DNA of 10,828 nucleotides from the NCBI GenBank assembly GCA_002338145.1, contig DDHP01000027.1, forward strand, positions 1-10,828. The letters are read 5' to 3'. Under the pieces are notes generated by a model. The model was given only the letters and a program-made list of their open reading frames with translations. It searched no databases and was not told the origin of the DNA. Source of the DNA: Deferribacteraceae bacterium UBA1873. Lineage in GTDB: Bacteria > Chrysiogenota > Deferribacteres > Deferribacterales > Flexistipitaceae. Below are positions 1 through 6,822 of this stretch, piece after piece; within the stretch, counting starts at the first letter, position 1, and every line of letters starts with the position of its first letter. The position numbers and the translations under genes are program-made.

Positions 1-629
1 GTTCTGACCCCTTTTACTATGGAATCAGCAAGGCGGCTTTTTTCCATGTCCTGGGACAAATCCCTTTGCAAAAGAGATGCAAATAACTCAATACTGCCTA
101 AGGGATTTCTTATTTCATGGGCGATATTGGCAGCCATTTCCCCCATGAGTTTTAGTTTCTCGTTTCTGTGCTGCTCTTTTTCAAGTTTTTTTATTTCCGT
201 TACATCATCAATGACAAATATAGATCCTTCATACTTGTCTGAATGAAAATTGCCTCTGCTGACTCTGAAGTGACTGTAATCATAACTTATTTCGCTGGCG
301 TTTTCACTGCTAACATTAAAAACGTAATTATTAAAAAATTCATAGCCGTAATCTGCTTCAAGTTTTTCAGCCATTTTGTTTTTCATTAAAATATTAAAAT
401 TGCTGTCGGTGGCTACCATGGCACTGGTGGTGTTCATAATGATAGCTTGGGTCAGAGACGACATCTCTTCCAGCTGTTTATTTTTTTCTTCCACTTCCTG
501 CCGCAGTTTAACTGCTTCAGCCTGCAAATGGTTGTATGATTCCTGTAGTTTTTCGGTAGCCTGATTGAAAGTTTTGAATGCTTCGTTTAAAAGCTCAACA
601 TCTACCTGTTTTTCAGGTTCTCTTTCCAA
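1..629 (-). CDS. Sensor histidine kinase, FlrB/FleS/FlgS-like flagellar regulator (partial, 3' end outside window)
   Basis: Only the first 209 residues are in the window; the ATP-binding domain lies beyond the left edge. Residues about 12-58 are a charged, probably coiled-coil stretch (LLNEAFKTFNQATEKLQESY) that resembles the N-terminus of FlrB/FleS kinases. Residues about 62-150 look like a degenerate PAS domain ending in the usual IDDVTEIKKLE. The HisKA phospho-acceptor motif AHEIRNPLGSIELFASLL follows, with His171 as the predicted phosphorylation site. No signal peptide or membrane segment is seen, so it should be cytoplasmic, as FlgS/FlrB are. The TTG start at 629-627 is chosen because GGAGG lies 7 nt upstream and the frame is open from there; the ATG at 636-634 is out of frame and soon meets a stop. 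The start overlaps the TPR gene by 28 nt, suggesting translational coupling. Known relatives phosphorylate an NtrC-family sigma54 activator, which may be encoded just outside the window. Kinase identity is sure; the flagellar role is a family-based inference. Confidence 0.9.
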   Translation of the reverse strand, partial: MEREPEKQVDVELLNEAFKTFNQATEKLQESYNHLQAEAVKLRQEVEEKNKQLEEMSSLTQAIIMNTTSAMVATDSNFNILMKNKMAEKLEADYGYEFFNNYVFNVSSENASEISYDYSHFRVSRGNFHSDKYEGSIFVIDDVTEIKKLEKEQHRNEKLKLMGEMAANIAHEIRNPLGSIELFASLLQRDLSQDMEKSRLADSIVKGVR

Positions 630-3214
630 TTTGCATCCTCCAATTGGTCTGCAGCCATTCTCGCGTAAAAGTTATCCGGATATTCTTCCACAATTTGCTG
701 TAAAAGCTCTCTGGCTTTCCGGATATTGTTGTTGTCTGTATTGATTTTTGCCAGTAAATACATTGCTTTGGGTTTGTTATCAATATTTTCAAATGACATA
801 TATTTGTTTAATGATTCTTCTGCTTTACTATAATTATTATTATTGTAGAAAAGTTCACCTGCATCAAGAAAAAATTCAGCTATATTTTCAAGATTGTTTT
901 TGCTGATATTTCTCGTATCATTGTACAAACTGTTTACCAGAATGGTATACTGATTTCCTTCTACTGCATTTACCACGTTGTAGCTGGCTTGTAGACTTTT
1001 TTTTGTACTTTTTGTATACTTCTTTGCGTAATCGTAAGCACTTAAAGGATTTCTCTCTGCTAATTCCTTAATAAAAAAATCGAATCTGTTACTTTCAAGT
1101 TCGTTTACGTCAAAATTATTCACCTCTTTGTTTAAAAGAATTTTCATCATTTTTACTTCCGGGGTCTGGGTGGTTATTTTGTTTAACATTTTGGCACTCT
1201 TATCGTTTTCTTCAAGTTTATAAAGTGCATAGGCAACATAGCTATAAATGGAGTCTTTGGCAGGGGAGGTTTCCCACTGATCAATTTTTTGGCTGTTGGT
1301 GCTATACATACTTAAAATGTTGATATAATTTTCTTTATTCATCATTTCGGACATAACATCCAACAGTGCGCTTTTGAAGTGTTCTGTAATTTTTGCTTTG
1401 TTATCGCCATTTTCTACATAGTTATAGTATGCCTTTGCGTTCATTATTACTTCCTGTGAATTTCCTGCGCTACTCAGCTCATCTATTAATTTGTAATATG
1501 CTTTGTCGAGAAGGTTAAACCATTTTTCTTTTTCGTAGAGTTTTTTATTATTGCCGATATAACTTTCAGCTTTTTTTATTGTTTCTCTCGCATCTCCATT
1601 TTCAAATAGTTGCTCTGCTCTTTTTATTTCAATATTTTCAAGCAACTTTTGAGCGTTATCGTAATATTTTGTTTCCGGGAATGATTGAAGTAAACTTTTG
1701 ATAGTTTTTTCAGATTGATTGAGCATATTCTCATTAAAATAATTTTCAGCACGCTTTAAGTATATTTGCTGTTCTATATCGTAAACATTATTCAGAAAAG
1801 GTGAATCAAAAAAAGTTTGCTCAAAGTTTCTTATAGTTTGCAAAGCTTCATCGTAGCGTGTTTCTCTAAAAAAGGATTTGATTATTAGATAATAAGCTTC
1901 AGCTTTCAGATACAAATCCTGATTTGTATTAAGGGCATTATTCAGAAAGCTTTGCCAGTATTCTGTTGTGTTATCATCAAGGTGAAGTTTGACATACCTG
2001 ATAGCTGATTTGATACCGCCTAATTTGTCAGGATATCTTTGTTTACACAGAAGATAAAGTTCATTTGCAATATTTGTATTACCGAGCTTTTCCTGAAGAA
2101 AAGCTGCGCTATACATAGCTGAATCGGCAAGTTTATGTTGTGGGTGAAGATTGAATATTTTGTTGTATATTTCTATAGCGCTTTCAATTTTATCTTTATG
2201 TTCAAGAGTTTGTGCAAGAGAATGTAAAATTTGCGGGTCAATCACTGAGTAATCTTTAATATTGTCCATTAATCTTTGAAAGTAAATGTATGCTTTGTCA
2301 TAATTTTTTTGTTGTTCGTATAATGAGCCTATTTTTCCCAAAATAGTTACATCTTCATCCCCAGATTTATTCAGATATTCTTCATAAGTTTCGATAGCTT
2401 TATCAGTTTGCCCTATTTTTTTATAAATTTCACCCATTCTATCCAAAGCATCAAGCCCTAAATTACTATCTGGTAATAAAGTATATATGCTTCTGTAAGA
2501 ATATAAGGCTTCGTCGTATAAACCGGCTTTTTCCTTACTTATTGCCGCATTCCAAAGGGCATCCGGGTATTGGTAGCTTTCTGTAAATTTTCTTGCATAA
2601 TCTTCAAAAATAGAAGAGGCTTGCAGGTAATGTTTAGGGTTGATTTTCCCCATTTCCATATAAATTTCGCCAAGAAGAAAATACGCTTCCTGTCCGTAAA
2701 TATCATTTTTATGTTCAGATATAAAGCTGTTGATTTCTGTGATAGCTTTGGAATATTGCTGTTTATCTGCCAGATTTCTAAGCGCCATCAGTTTATTTTC
2801 AGCTTCAGGGTCTTTCTCTATTTTGTCTGAGTTTTTAATAAAAGGACCTTCAATTTGGCTGCTTATACTAAGGTTCTTAACTTTTTGAGATTTTACAATA
2901 ATAACGTTAATTCCGCTATCAAGTGTAACATAGGAGGAGGTATCTTTTGTTGTTTTTATTATAATTCTGGTTTTTTCGGCAAAAATATCTGAAATAAACT
3001 CATTTGAAAAATCATTGCTCAGATTAACCGAAATAGGCTTGTTAAAAAAAATTTCTATAGTGTTATCTGAAATATTGTGGGATTTGTAATATTTGGCAGG
3101 GGTGTCAATGTGAAGTTCAGCACTTATATCATTCGTTTTTAACATTATATTGGATGCATTTGCTGCAGATATTGCGAATATAAATATTGTATACACTAAT
3201 AATATTCTTTTCAT
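602..3214 (-). CDS. Exported tetratricopeptide-repeat protein, possibly flagellar (PflA-like architecture)
   Basis: An 870-residue protein. Residues 1-20 form a Sec signal peptide (KR, hydrophobic core, then ANA before the predicted cut after Ala20); no lipobox cysteine is present, so it is predicted to be a soluble periplasmic protein. Residues about 22-115 alternate short hydrophobic strands (TIEIFF, TRIIIKTT, GINVIIVKS) and look like a beta-sandwich or AMIN-like domain. From about 140 to the end it is helical with many TPR-like units, clearest near 150-320 (for example YDEALYSYRSIYTLLPDS) and near 790-860 (YSKAEESLNKY, IRKARELLQQIVEEYPDN). The middle units are degenerate. It has no catalytic motif and is probably a scaffold. 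It is the promoter-proximal gene of an operon with a flagellar-type kinase, so a role in the motor or in assembly is inferred. The layout of signal peptide, beta domain and TPR superhelix recalls Campylobacter PflA, but also generic outer-membrane-assembly TPR proteins. The ATG has no clear Shine-Dalgarno sequence. Confidence 0.8.
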   Translation of the reverse strand: MKRILLVYTIFIFAISAANASNIMLKTNDISAELHIDTPAKYYKSHNISDNTIEIFFNKPISVNLSNDFSNEFISDIFAEKTRIIIKTTKDTSSYVTLDSGINVIIVKSQKVKNLSISSQIEGPFIKNSDKIEKDPEAENKLMALRNLADKQQYSKAITEINSFISEHKNDIYGQEAYFLLGEIYMEMGKINPKHYLQASSIFEDYARKFTESYQYPDALWNAAISKEKAGLYDEALYSYRSIYTLLPDSNLGLDALDRMGEIYKKIGQTDKAIETYEEYLNKSGDEDVTILGKIGSLYEQQKNYDKAYIYFQRLMDNIKDYSVIDPQILHSLAQTLEHKDKIESAIEIYNKIFNLHPQHKLADSAMYSAAFLQEKLGNTNIANELYLLCKQRYPDKLGGIKSAIRYVKLHLDDNTTEYWQSFLNNALNTNQDLYLKAEAYYLIIKSFFRETRYDEALQTIRNFEQTFFDSPFLNNVYDIEQQIYLKRAENYFNENMLNQSEKTIKSLLQSFPETKYYDNAQKLLENIEIKRAEQLFENGDARETIKKAESYIGNNKKLYEKEKWFNLLDKAYYKLIDELSSAGNSQEVIMNAKAYYNYVENGDNKAKITEHFKSALLDVMSEMMNKENYINILSMYSTNSQKIDQWETSPAKDSIYSYVAYALYKLEENDKSAKMLNKITTQTPEVKMMKILLNKEVNNFDVNELESNRFDFFIKELAERNPLSAYDYAKKYTKSTKKSLQASYNVVNAVEGNQYTILVNSLYNDTRNISKNNLENIAEFFLDAGELFYNNNNYSKAEESLNKYMSFENIDNKPKAMYLLAKINTDNNNIRKARELLQQIVEEYPDNFYARMAADQLEDANWKENLKNR
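637..641 (-). promoter_or_regulatory. Ribosome binding site for the kinase gene
   Basis: GGAGG on the minus strand lies 7 nt before the TTG start and sits inside the coding end of the upstream TPR gene. It decides the TTG start, because no in-frame ATG lies at a suitable distance. Confidence 0.8.
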
Positions 3215-3242
3215 AGAGTAATTTTTGCAAATATCGCTGATT

Positions 3243-3263
3243 TTTACAATACAAATTTACAAT
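3243..3263. repeat. Two direct copies of TTTACAAT
   Basis: TTTACAAT occurs at 3243-3250 and again at 3256-3263, 13 bp apart. The copies flank and partly overlap the left arm of the inverted repeat, and a related TTTGTAAA lies at 3279-3286 in the other orientation. Together they make a small cluster of similar motifs at the start site of the minus-strand operon. They could be multiple binding sites, or just low-complexity AT-rich DNA. Confidence 0.35.
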
Positions 3264-3283
3264 TTAGCGTTTATAAATTTGTA
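3250..3283. repeat. Perfect 10-bp inverted repeat in the divergent spacer, possible operator
   Basis: TACAAATTTA (3250-3259) and its exact reverse complement TAAATTTGTA (3274-3283) are separated by 14 bp. The arm starts are 24 bp apart, a little over two helical turns, which would put both arms on nearly the same face of the DNA. The repeat overlaps the predicted minus-strand -10 box and start site and lies upstream of the predicted ileS promoter. The spacer is very AT-rich, so some chance palindromy is expected; the exact 10/10 match and the position are the reasons to list it. Confidence 0.5.
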
Positions 3284-3299
3284 AAAGTAAAAGTGTCAG
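3270..3299 (-). promoter_or_regulatory. Predicted sigma70-type promoter of the TPR-kinase operon
   Basis: Reading the minus strand, CTGACA (3299-3294) and TATAAA (3275-3270) are separated by 18 bp; each hexamer matches the housekeeping consensus in five of six positions. The expected start near 3263 would leave an untranslated leader of about 50 nt before the ATG at 3214. The inverted repeat at 3250-3283 covers the -10 box and the start site, so a bound protein could block it. This is a prediction by eye only. Confidence 0.45.
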
Positions 3300-3335
3300 A
3301 GAATAGTTCTTCGGAATGTCCGGTGGATTTGATAC

Positions 3336-3364
3336 TTGATTATTGTGGTAATTAGTGCTAAAAA
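3336..3364 (+). promoter_or_regulatory. Predicted extended -10 promoter of ileS
   Basis: TTGATT (3336-3341), a 17-bp spacer and TAAAAT (3359-3364) preceded by TGC, giving an extended -10 element. Transcription would begin near 3371, leaving about 40 nt of leader before the ileS ATG. That is too short for a T-box riboswitch, and none is visible. This is the only good promoter seen for the plus-strand genes. Confidence 0.5.
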
Positions 3365-3409
3365 TCACATGCCAAAAGCAGCTTTAGCCATTTAAACAAG
3401 GAGCAACCA

Positions 3410-6208
3410 ATGGAATATAAAGAAACACTTAACCTTCCCAAAACATCTTTTCCAATGAAAGCCAGTCTTGCTGCGAAAGAGCCTCAAAGATTGAAAGACT
3501 GGGAGGAAAAAGTACTTTACAAAAGGATACTTTCCAAAAGGGATAAATCCAAATCATATGTATTACATGATGGCCCCCCGTATGCAAACGGTCATTTACA
3601 TATGGGGCACGCTCTTAACAAGATTCTGAAAGACTTTGTTGTCAGAATTAAACTTTCTCAGGGATATTATTCCCCATATGTCCCCGGTTGGGACTGTCAT
3701 GGGTTACCTATTGAACATCAGGTTGATAAAAAACTTGGCTCAAAAAAGAAAAATATGAGCGTTTCAGATATTAGAAAAGAATGCAGGAAGTATGCCGAAA
3801 GGTTTATCGATATACAGAGAGATGAATTTAAGCGTCTGGGCGTTATCGGAGATTGGGAAAACCCTTATATTACCATGGATTATGAATACGAAGCGGTAAC
3901 TCTCAATGAATTGTACAGATTTTTCAACAACGGTGGTGTGTACAAAGGGCTGAAGCCGGTTCACTGGTGTACAAGCTGTGTTACTGCATTGGCTGAAGCG
4001 GAAATTGAATATGCAGAACATACATCGGAATCTATTTTCGTTAAATTTCCAATGGATGAAAGAGTTGCCGAAACATTTGATGTTAAAGGTAAAGTTAGTG
4101 TTGTCATTTGGACTACAACACCGTGGACACTGCCCGCTAACCTGGCGGTGGCTTTCCATCCTGAGCTTGATTATTCCTTTGTAAAAATAGTTTCATCTGA
4201 AAACGACAATATTGCTGAAGGTGAAATCATTGTAGTGGCTAATAAACTTGTAGCTCAGCTTATGCAGGAATTTGGTGTTAGTGAGTACAAAGAATTAAAG
4301 GTTATCAAAGGAACAGAATTTGAAGGAAAAAATGTGCGTCACCCTTTTTACGACAGAGAATCTCTTATGATTCTGGGTGAGCATGTAACTATTGAACAGG
4401 GCTCAGGTATTGTCCATACTGCACCGGGGCATGGTCAGGAGGACTATGAAGTCGGGCGGGACTATGAACTTGAAATTCTGAATCCTGTAGATGATTATGG
4501 CAATTTTAAAGAAAATTTGGAGCTTTTTGGCGGGAAAAATATTTTCAAGGCTAACAGCGAGATTGTGGAATATATGAAAGAGAACGGTTCTCTTATAAAA
4601 AATGCCAAAATTCAACACTCATATCCCCATTGCTGGCGCTGTAAAAAACCTGTTGTTTTCAGAGCTACCCCTCAGTGGTTTATTTCAATGGAAACCAATA
4701 ATTTACGCAAAAATGTCCTGGAGGAAATCAGAAAAGTTAAATGGATACCTTCATGGGGAGAAAGCAGAATTTATTCAATGATTGAAAACAGACCTGACTG
4801 GTGTATTTCCAGGCAAAGGAGCTGGGGTGTGCCCATAGCTGTATTTTTGTGTGAAGAATGTGACGAAACTATTATTAATGAAAAAATACAAAATAAAATT
4901 GTGAATCTGTTTAAAAAAGAAGGTGCGGATGCCTGGTTTGATTATACTGTAGAAGATATTTTGGGAAAGGATTTTACATGTCCCAAGTGTTCCAGCTCAA
5001 AAATTAAAAAAGAAACGGATATTTTGGATGTATGGTTTGATTCAGGCACGAGTCACGCTGCTGTTTGCGAAAAAAGGGAAAATCTAACATGGCCTGCTAA
5101 TATGTATCTGGAGGGCAGCGATCAGCATAGAGGATGGTTTCACAGTTCACTTCTGGAAAGTGTTGGCAGCAGGGGCAGAGCTGCTTATAAAGAGGTTCTG
5201 ACCCATGGTTTTGTTGTAGATGGTGACGGACGCAAAATGTCCAAGTCCGTGGGGAATGTTATAACTCCGGATGAAATAGTTAATAAATACGGTGCCGAAA
5301 TTTTACGTCTTTGGGTTAGTGCGGAAGATTATTCCGAGGATGTAAGGATTTCTCAGGACATCATAAAAAGACTTGTGGAATCCTACAGAAAAATCAGAAA
5401 TACTTCCAGATATATGCTGGGCAATATATCCGATTTTGATCCTGAAAATGATGCTATAGCTTTTTATGATCTTTTGGACATGGACAGATATATTCTTATA
5501 AAATGGGATAGGGCAAAAGAAAGAATCCTGAATGCGTTTGATAAATATCAATTCCACATTTTTTACCATACGTTTTTAAATTTTTGCATAAATACACTTT
5601 CAGCTTTCTACCTTGATATTTTAAAAGACAGACTTTACACGTATAAAGCAGATTCTCATTTCAGACGTTCAGCACAAACGGCTCTTTTTACACTTATTCG
5701 GGAGATGTCTGTTCTTATGTCTCCTATTCTTGCCTTTACTGCTGATGAGATATGGGAATATATTCCTTCATATAAAGGCAAGGCAGACTTTGTTTTTGAG
5801 GAAACTTTTCCTGAAATAAAAGATTATGAAGACAAAGAGCTTGAGGAAAAGTGGGATAAAATAACTTCTGTCAGAAAAGAAGTGAATAAAGCTTTGGAGC
5901 TGGCAAGAGCTGATAAACTTATAGGTCATCCTTTGGATGCGAAAGTGACGCTTGCTTCCAAAGAAAACCTTGAGGATGTGCTTAACTGCGATGAAGGTAT
6001 CAATAGGATTTTTATAATCTCTGAGCTTAGTTTTGGAGATTATGAGACAATGGAAAACGGGTATAAGTCCGAAAATATGCCTCTTAAAATTTATATAGAA
6101 CAGGCTCCCTATGAAAAATGTGAAAGATGTTGGGTAAGATCGGACTCTGTTGGCTCTGATTCCGAACACCCGACTATTTGTTCCCGATGCGCTTCTCAAG
6201 TTAAATAA
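3410..6208 (+). CDS. ileS: Isoleucine-tRNA ligase
   Basis: Cytoplasmic class I aminoacyl-tRNA synthetase that charges tRNA-Ile with isoleucine and hydrolyses mischarged valine. At 932 residues it matches the usual bacterial length. Visible motifs are PPYANGHLHMGH with the HIGH-type signature at residues 64-67, the CP1 editing domain with WTTTPWTLPAN from residue 234 and GIVHTAPGHGQEDYE, DVWFDSG and GSDQHRGWFHSSLL in the catalytic core, and KMSKS at 609-613. The C-terminal zinc finger is Cys904, Cys907, Cys924 and Cys927, typical of the bacterial IleS type that is generally mupirocin-sensitive. A second four-cysteine set, 481/484 and 524/527, lies in the catalytic-domain insertion and may bind another metal ion. 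The ATG is preceded by AAGGAG with 6-nt spacing. It is the first gene of the plus-strand run and is followed by lspA, a very common bacterial pairing. Confidence 0.98.
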   Translation: MEYKETLNLPKTSFPMKASLAAKEPQRLKDWEEKVLYKRILSKRDKSKSYVLHDGPPYANGHLHMGHALNKILKDFVVRIKLSQGYYSPYVPGWDCHGLPIEHQVDKKLGSKKKNMSVSDIRKECRKYAERFIDIQRDEFKRLGVIGDWENPYITMDYEYEAVTLNELYRFFNNGGVYKGLKPVHWCTSCVTALAEAEIEYAEHTSESIFVKFPMDERVAETFDVKGKVSVVIWTTTPWTLPANLAVAFHPELDYSFVKIVSSENDNIAEGEIIVVANKLVAQLMQEFGVSEYKELKVIKGTEFEGKNVRHPFYDRESLMILGEHVTIEQGSGIVHTAPGHGQEDYEVGRDYELEILNPVDDYGNFKENLELFGGKNIFKANSEIVEYMKENGSLIKNAKIQHSYPHCWRCKKPVVFRATPQWFISMETNNLRKNVLEEIRKVKWIPSWGESRIYSMIENRPDWCISRQRSWGVPIAVFLCEECDETIINEKIQNKIVNLFKKEGADAWFDYTVEDILGKDFTCPKCSSSKIKKETDILDVWFDSGTSHAAVCEKRENLTWPANMYLEGSDQHRGWFHSSLLESVGSRGRAAYKEVLTHGFVVDGDGRKMSKSVGNVITPDEIVNKYGAEILRLWVSAEDYSEDVRISQDIIKRLVESYRKIRNTSRYMLGNISDFDPENDAIAFYDLLDMDRYILIKWDRAKERILNAFDKYQFHIFYHTFLNFCINTLSAFYLDILKDRLYTYKADSHFRRSAQTALFTLIREMSVLMSPILAFTADEIWEYIPSYKGKADFVFEETFPEIKDYEDKELEEKWDKITSVRKEVNKALELARADKLIGHPLDAKVTLASKENLEDVLNCDEGINRIFIISELSFGDYETMENGYKSENMPLKIYIEQAPYEKCERCWVRSDSVGSDSEHPTICSRCASQVK

Positions 6209-6213
6209 ACTGT

Positions 6214-6238
6214 GTTTACCTGGGATTTTTTAGGTAAC
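6214..6238 (+). repeat. Small stem-loop after ileS
   Basis: TTACCT (6216-6221) can pair with AGGTAA (6232-6237) around a 10-nt T-rich loop; a further G/C pair can form outside if one T is bulged. It starts 5 nt after the ileS stop. No U-run follows the 3' arm, so it is not a standard intrinsic terminator. It may mark the mRNA 3' end or be incidental. Confidence 0.35.
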
Positions 6239-6239
6239 T

Positions 6240-6266
6240 CTGGGATAAAATGTCATTTAATTCCAG
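6240..6266 (+). repeat. 27-nt imperfect palindrome in the ileS-lspA spacer
   Basis: CTGGGATAAAATG (6240-6252) faces CATTTAATTCCAG (6254-6266) across one base. Eleven of 13 positions are Watson-Crick, one is a G-T wobble and one is A-A. As RNA it would form a stem with a loop of several bases. With no T-tract behind it, a terminator is unlikely; an RNA-stability element or a binding site are both possible. The rest of the 116-nt spacer shows no convincing promoter. Confidence 0.4.
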
Positions 6267-6324
6267 AATGTTAGACTGAAGTTTGTTTTAATTTACGTGA
6301 ATGCATTTTATTTTCGGTGGCGTT

Positions 6325-6822
6325 ATGAAAAAATATGTTTTGATGTTTTCTCTTATTGTTGTAATTGATCAAATTACAAAATTTTTGATTTCTCACAATA
6401 TGACTCTTTACCAGAGTATTCCTATAATTAAAGGCTTTTTTAATCTGACTTTTGTTCTCAATCCCGGAGCGGCTTTTGGCTTATTGTCAGGGCTTGATGA
6501 TGCCTACAGACAGATATTTTTTATCGTAATTACATTAGTTGCCATAGCTGTTGTTGGATTTTTGGCTTATAAAGAAAAACACTACAAAATGAGGTTTTTT
6601 GCCTATGTGCTTATTATTGCCGGTGCTTTTGGCAATCTTATTGATAGGATTTTTGTAGGAAAAGTCGTGGATTTCCTGGACTTTTATATTGGTGACTATC
6701 ACTGGCCTGCGTTTAATGTGGCAGATAGCTCTATTTCCATTGGGATATTTTTTCTAATTATAAACATTATTTTTAGTAAGGAGGAAAAACGTGCAGATAA
6801 AGCCCAAAAAAGCACTGATTAG
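6325..6822 (+). CDS. lspA: Lipoprotein signal peptidase (signal peptidase II)
   Basis: Inner-membrane aspartic protease that cuts the signal peptide from diacylglyceryl-prolipoproteins. The 165-residue product has four hydrophobic segments at about 5-22, 62-81, 91-106 and 136-150. Conserved motifs are NPGAAFGLLSG (46-56), GNLIDR with catalytic Asp107, VVDFLDF, and FNVADS with catalytic Asp134. The start at 6325 (MKKYVLM) is preferred because homologues begin this way. The in-frame ATG at 6301 would add eight residues and has no ribosome site; a weak GGTGG lies 4 nt before 6325. The polar tail SKEEKRADKAQKSTD is encoded by DNA that also carries the purH ribosome site and start, so it may be shaped by that overlap. 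lspA follows ileS in a very widespread order. Confidence 0.96.
   Translation: MKKYVLMFSLIVVIDQITKFLISHNMTLYQSIPIIKGFFNLTFVLNPGAAFGLLSGLDDAYRQIFFIVITLVAIAVVGFLAYKEKHYKMRFFAYVLIIAGAFGNLIDRIFVGKVVDFLDFYIGDYHWPAFNVADSSISIGIFFLIINIIFSKEEKRADKAQKSTD
6778..6784 (+). promoter_or_regulatory. Strong ribosome binding site for purH inside lspA
   Basis: AAGGAGG, 6 nt before the purH GTG, lies within lspA codons for its lysine- and glutamate-rich tail. It fixes the GTG start and makes termination-reinitiation coupling between lspA and purH plausible. Confidence 0.85.

Noticed and set aside
3357..3377. Possible sigma54 promoter for the TPR-kinase operon (TTGGCA followed by TTTTTAGCA on the minus strand).
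   Set aside because: GG and GC are 13 bases apart instead of the required 10, and the site is about 145 nt from the start codon.
3365..3409. T-box riboswitch in the ileS leader.
   Set aside because: The predicted leader is only about 40 nt and no T-box or specifier stem is visible.
6214..6266. Intrinsic terminator after ileS.
   Set aside because: Neither hairpin is followed by a T-tract; the only T-run lies in the loop of the first.
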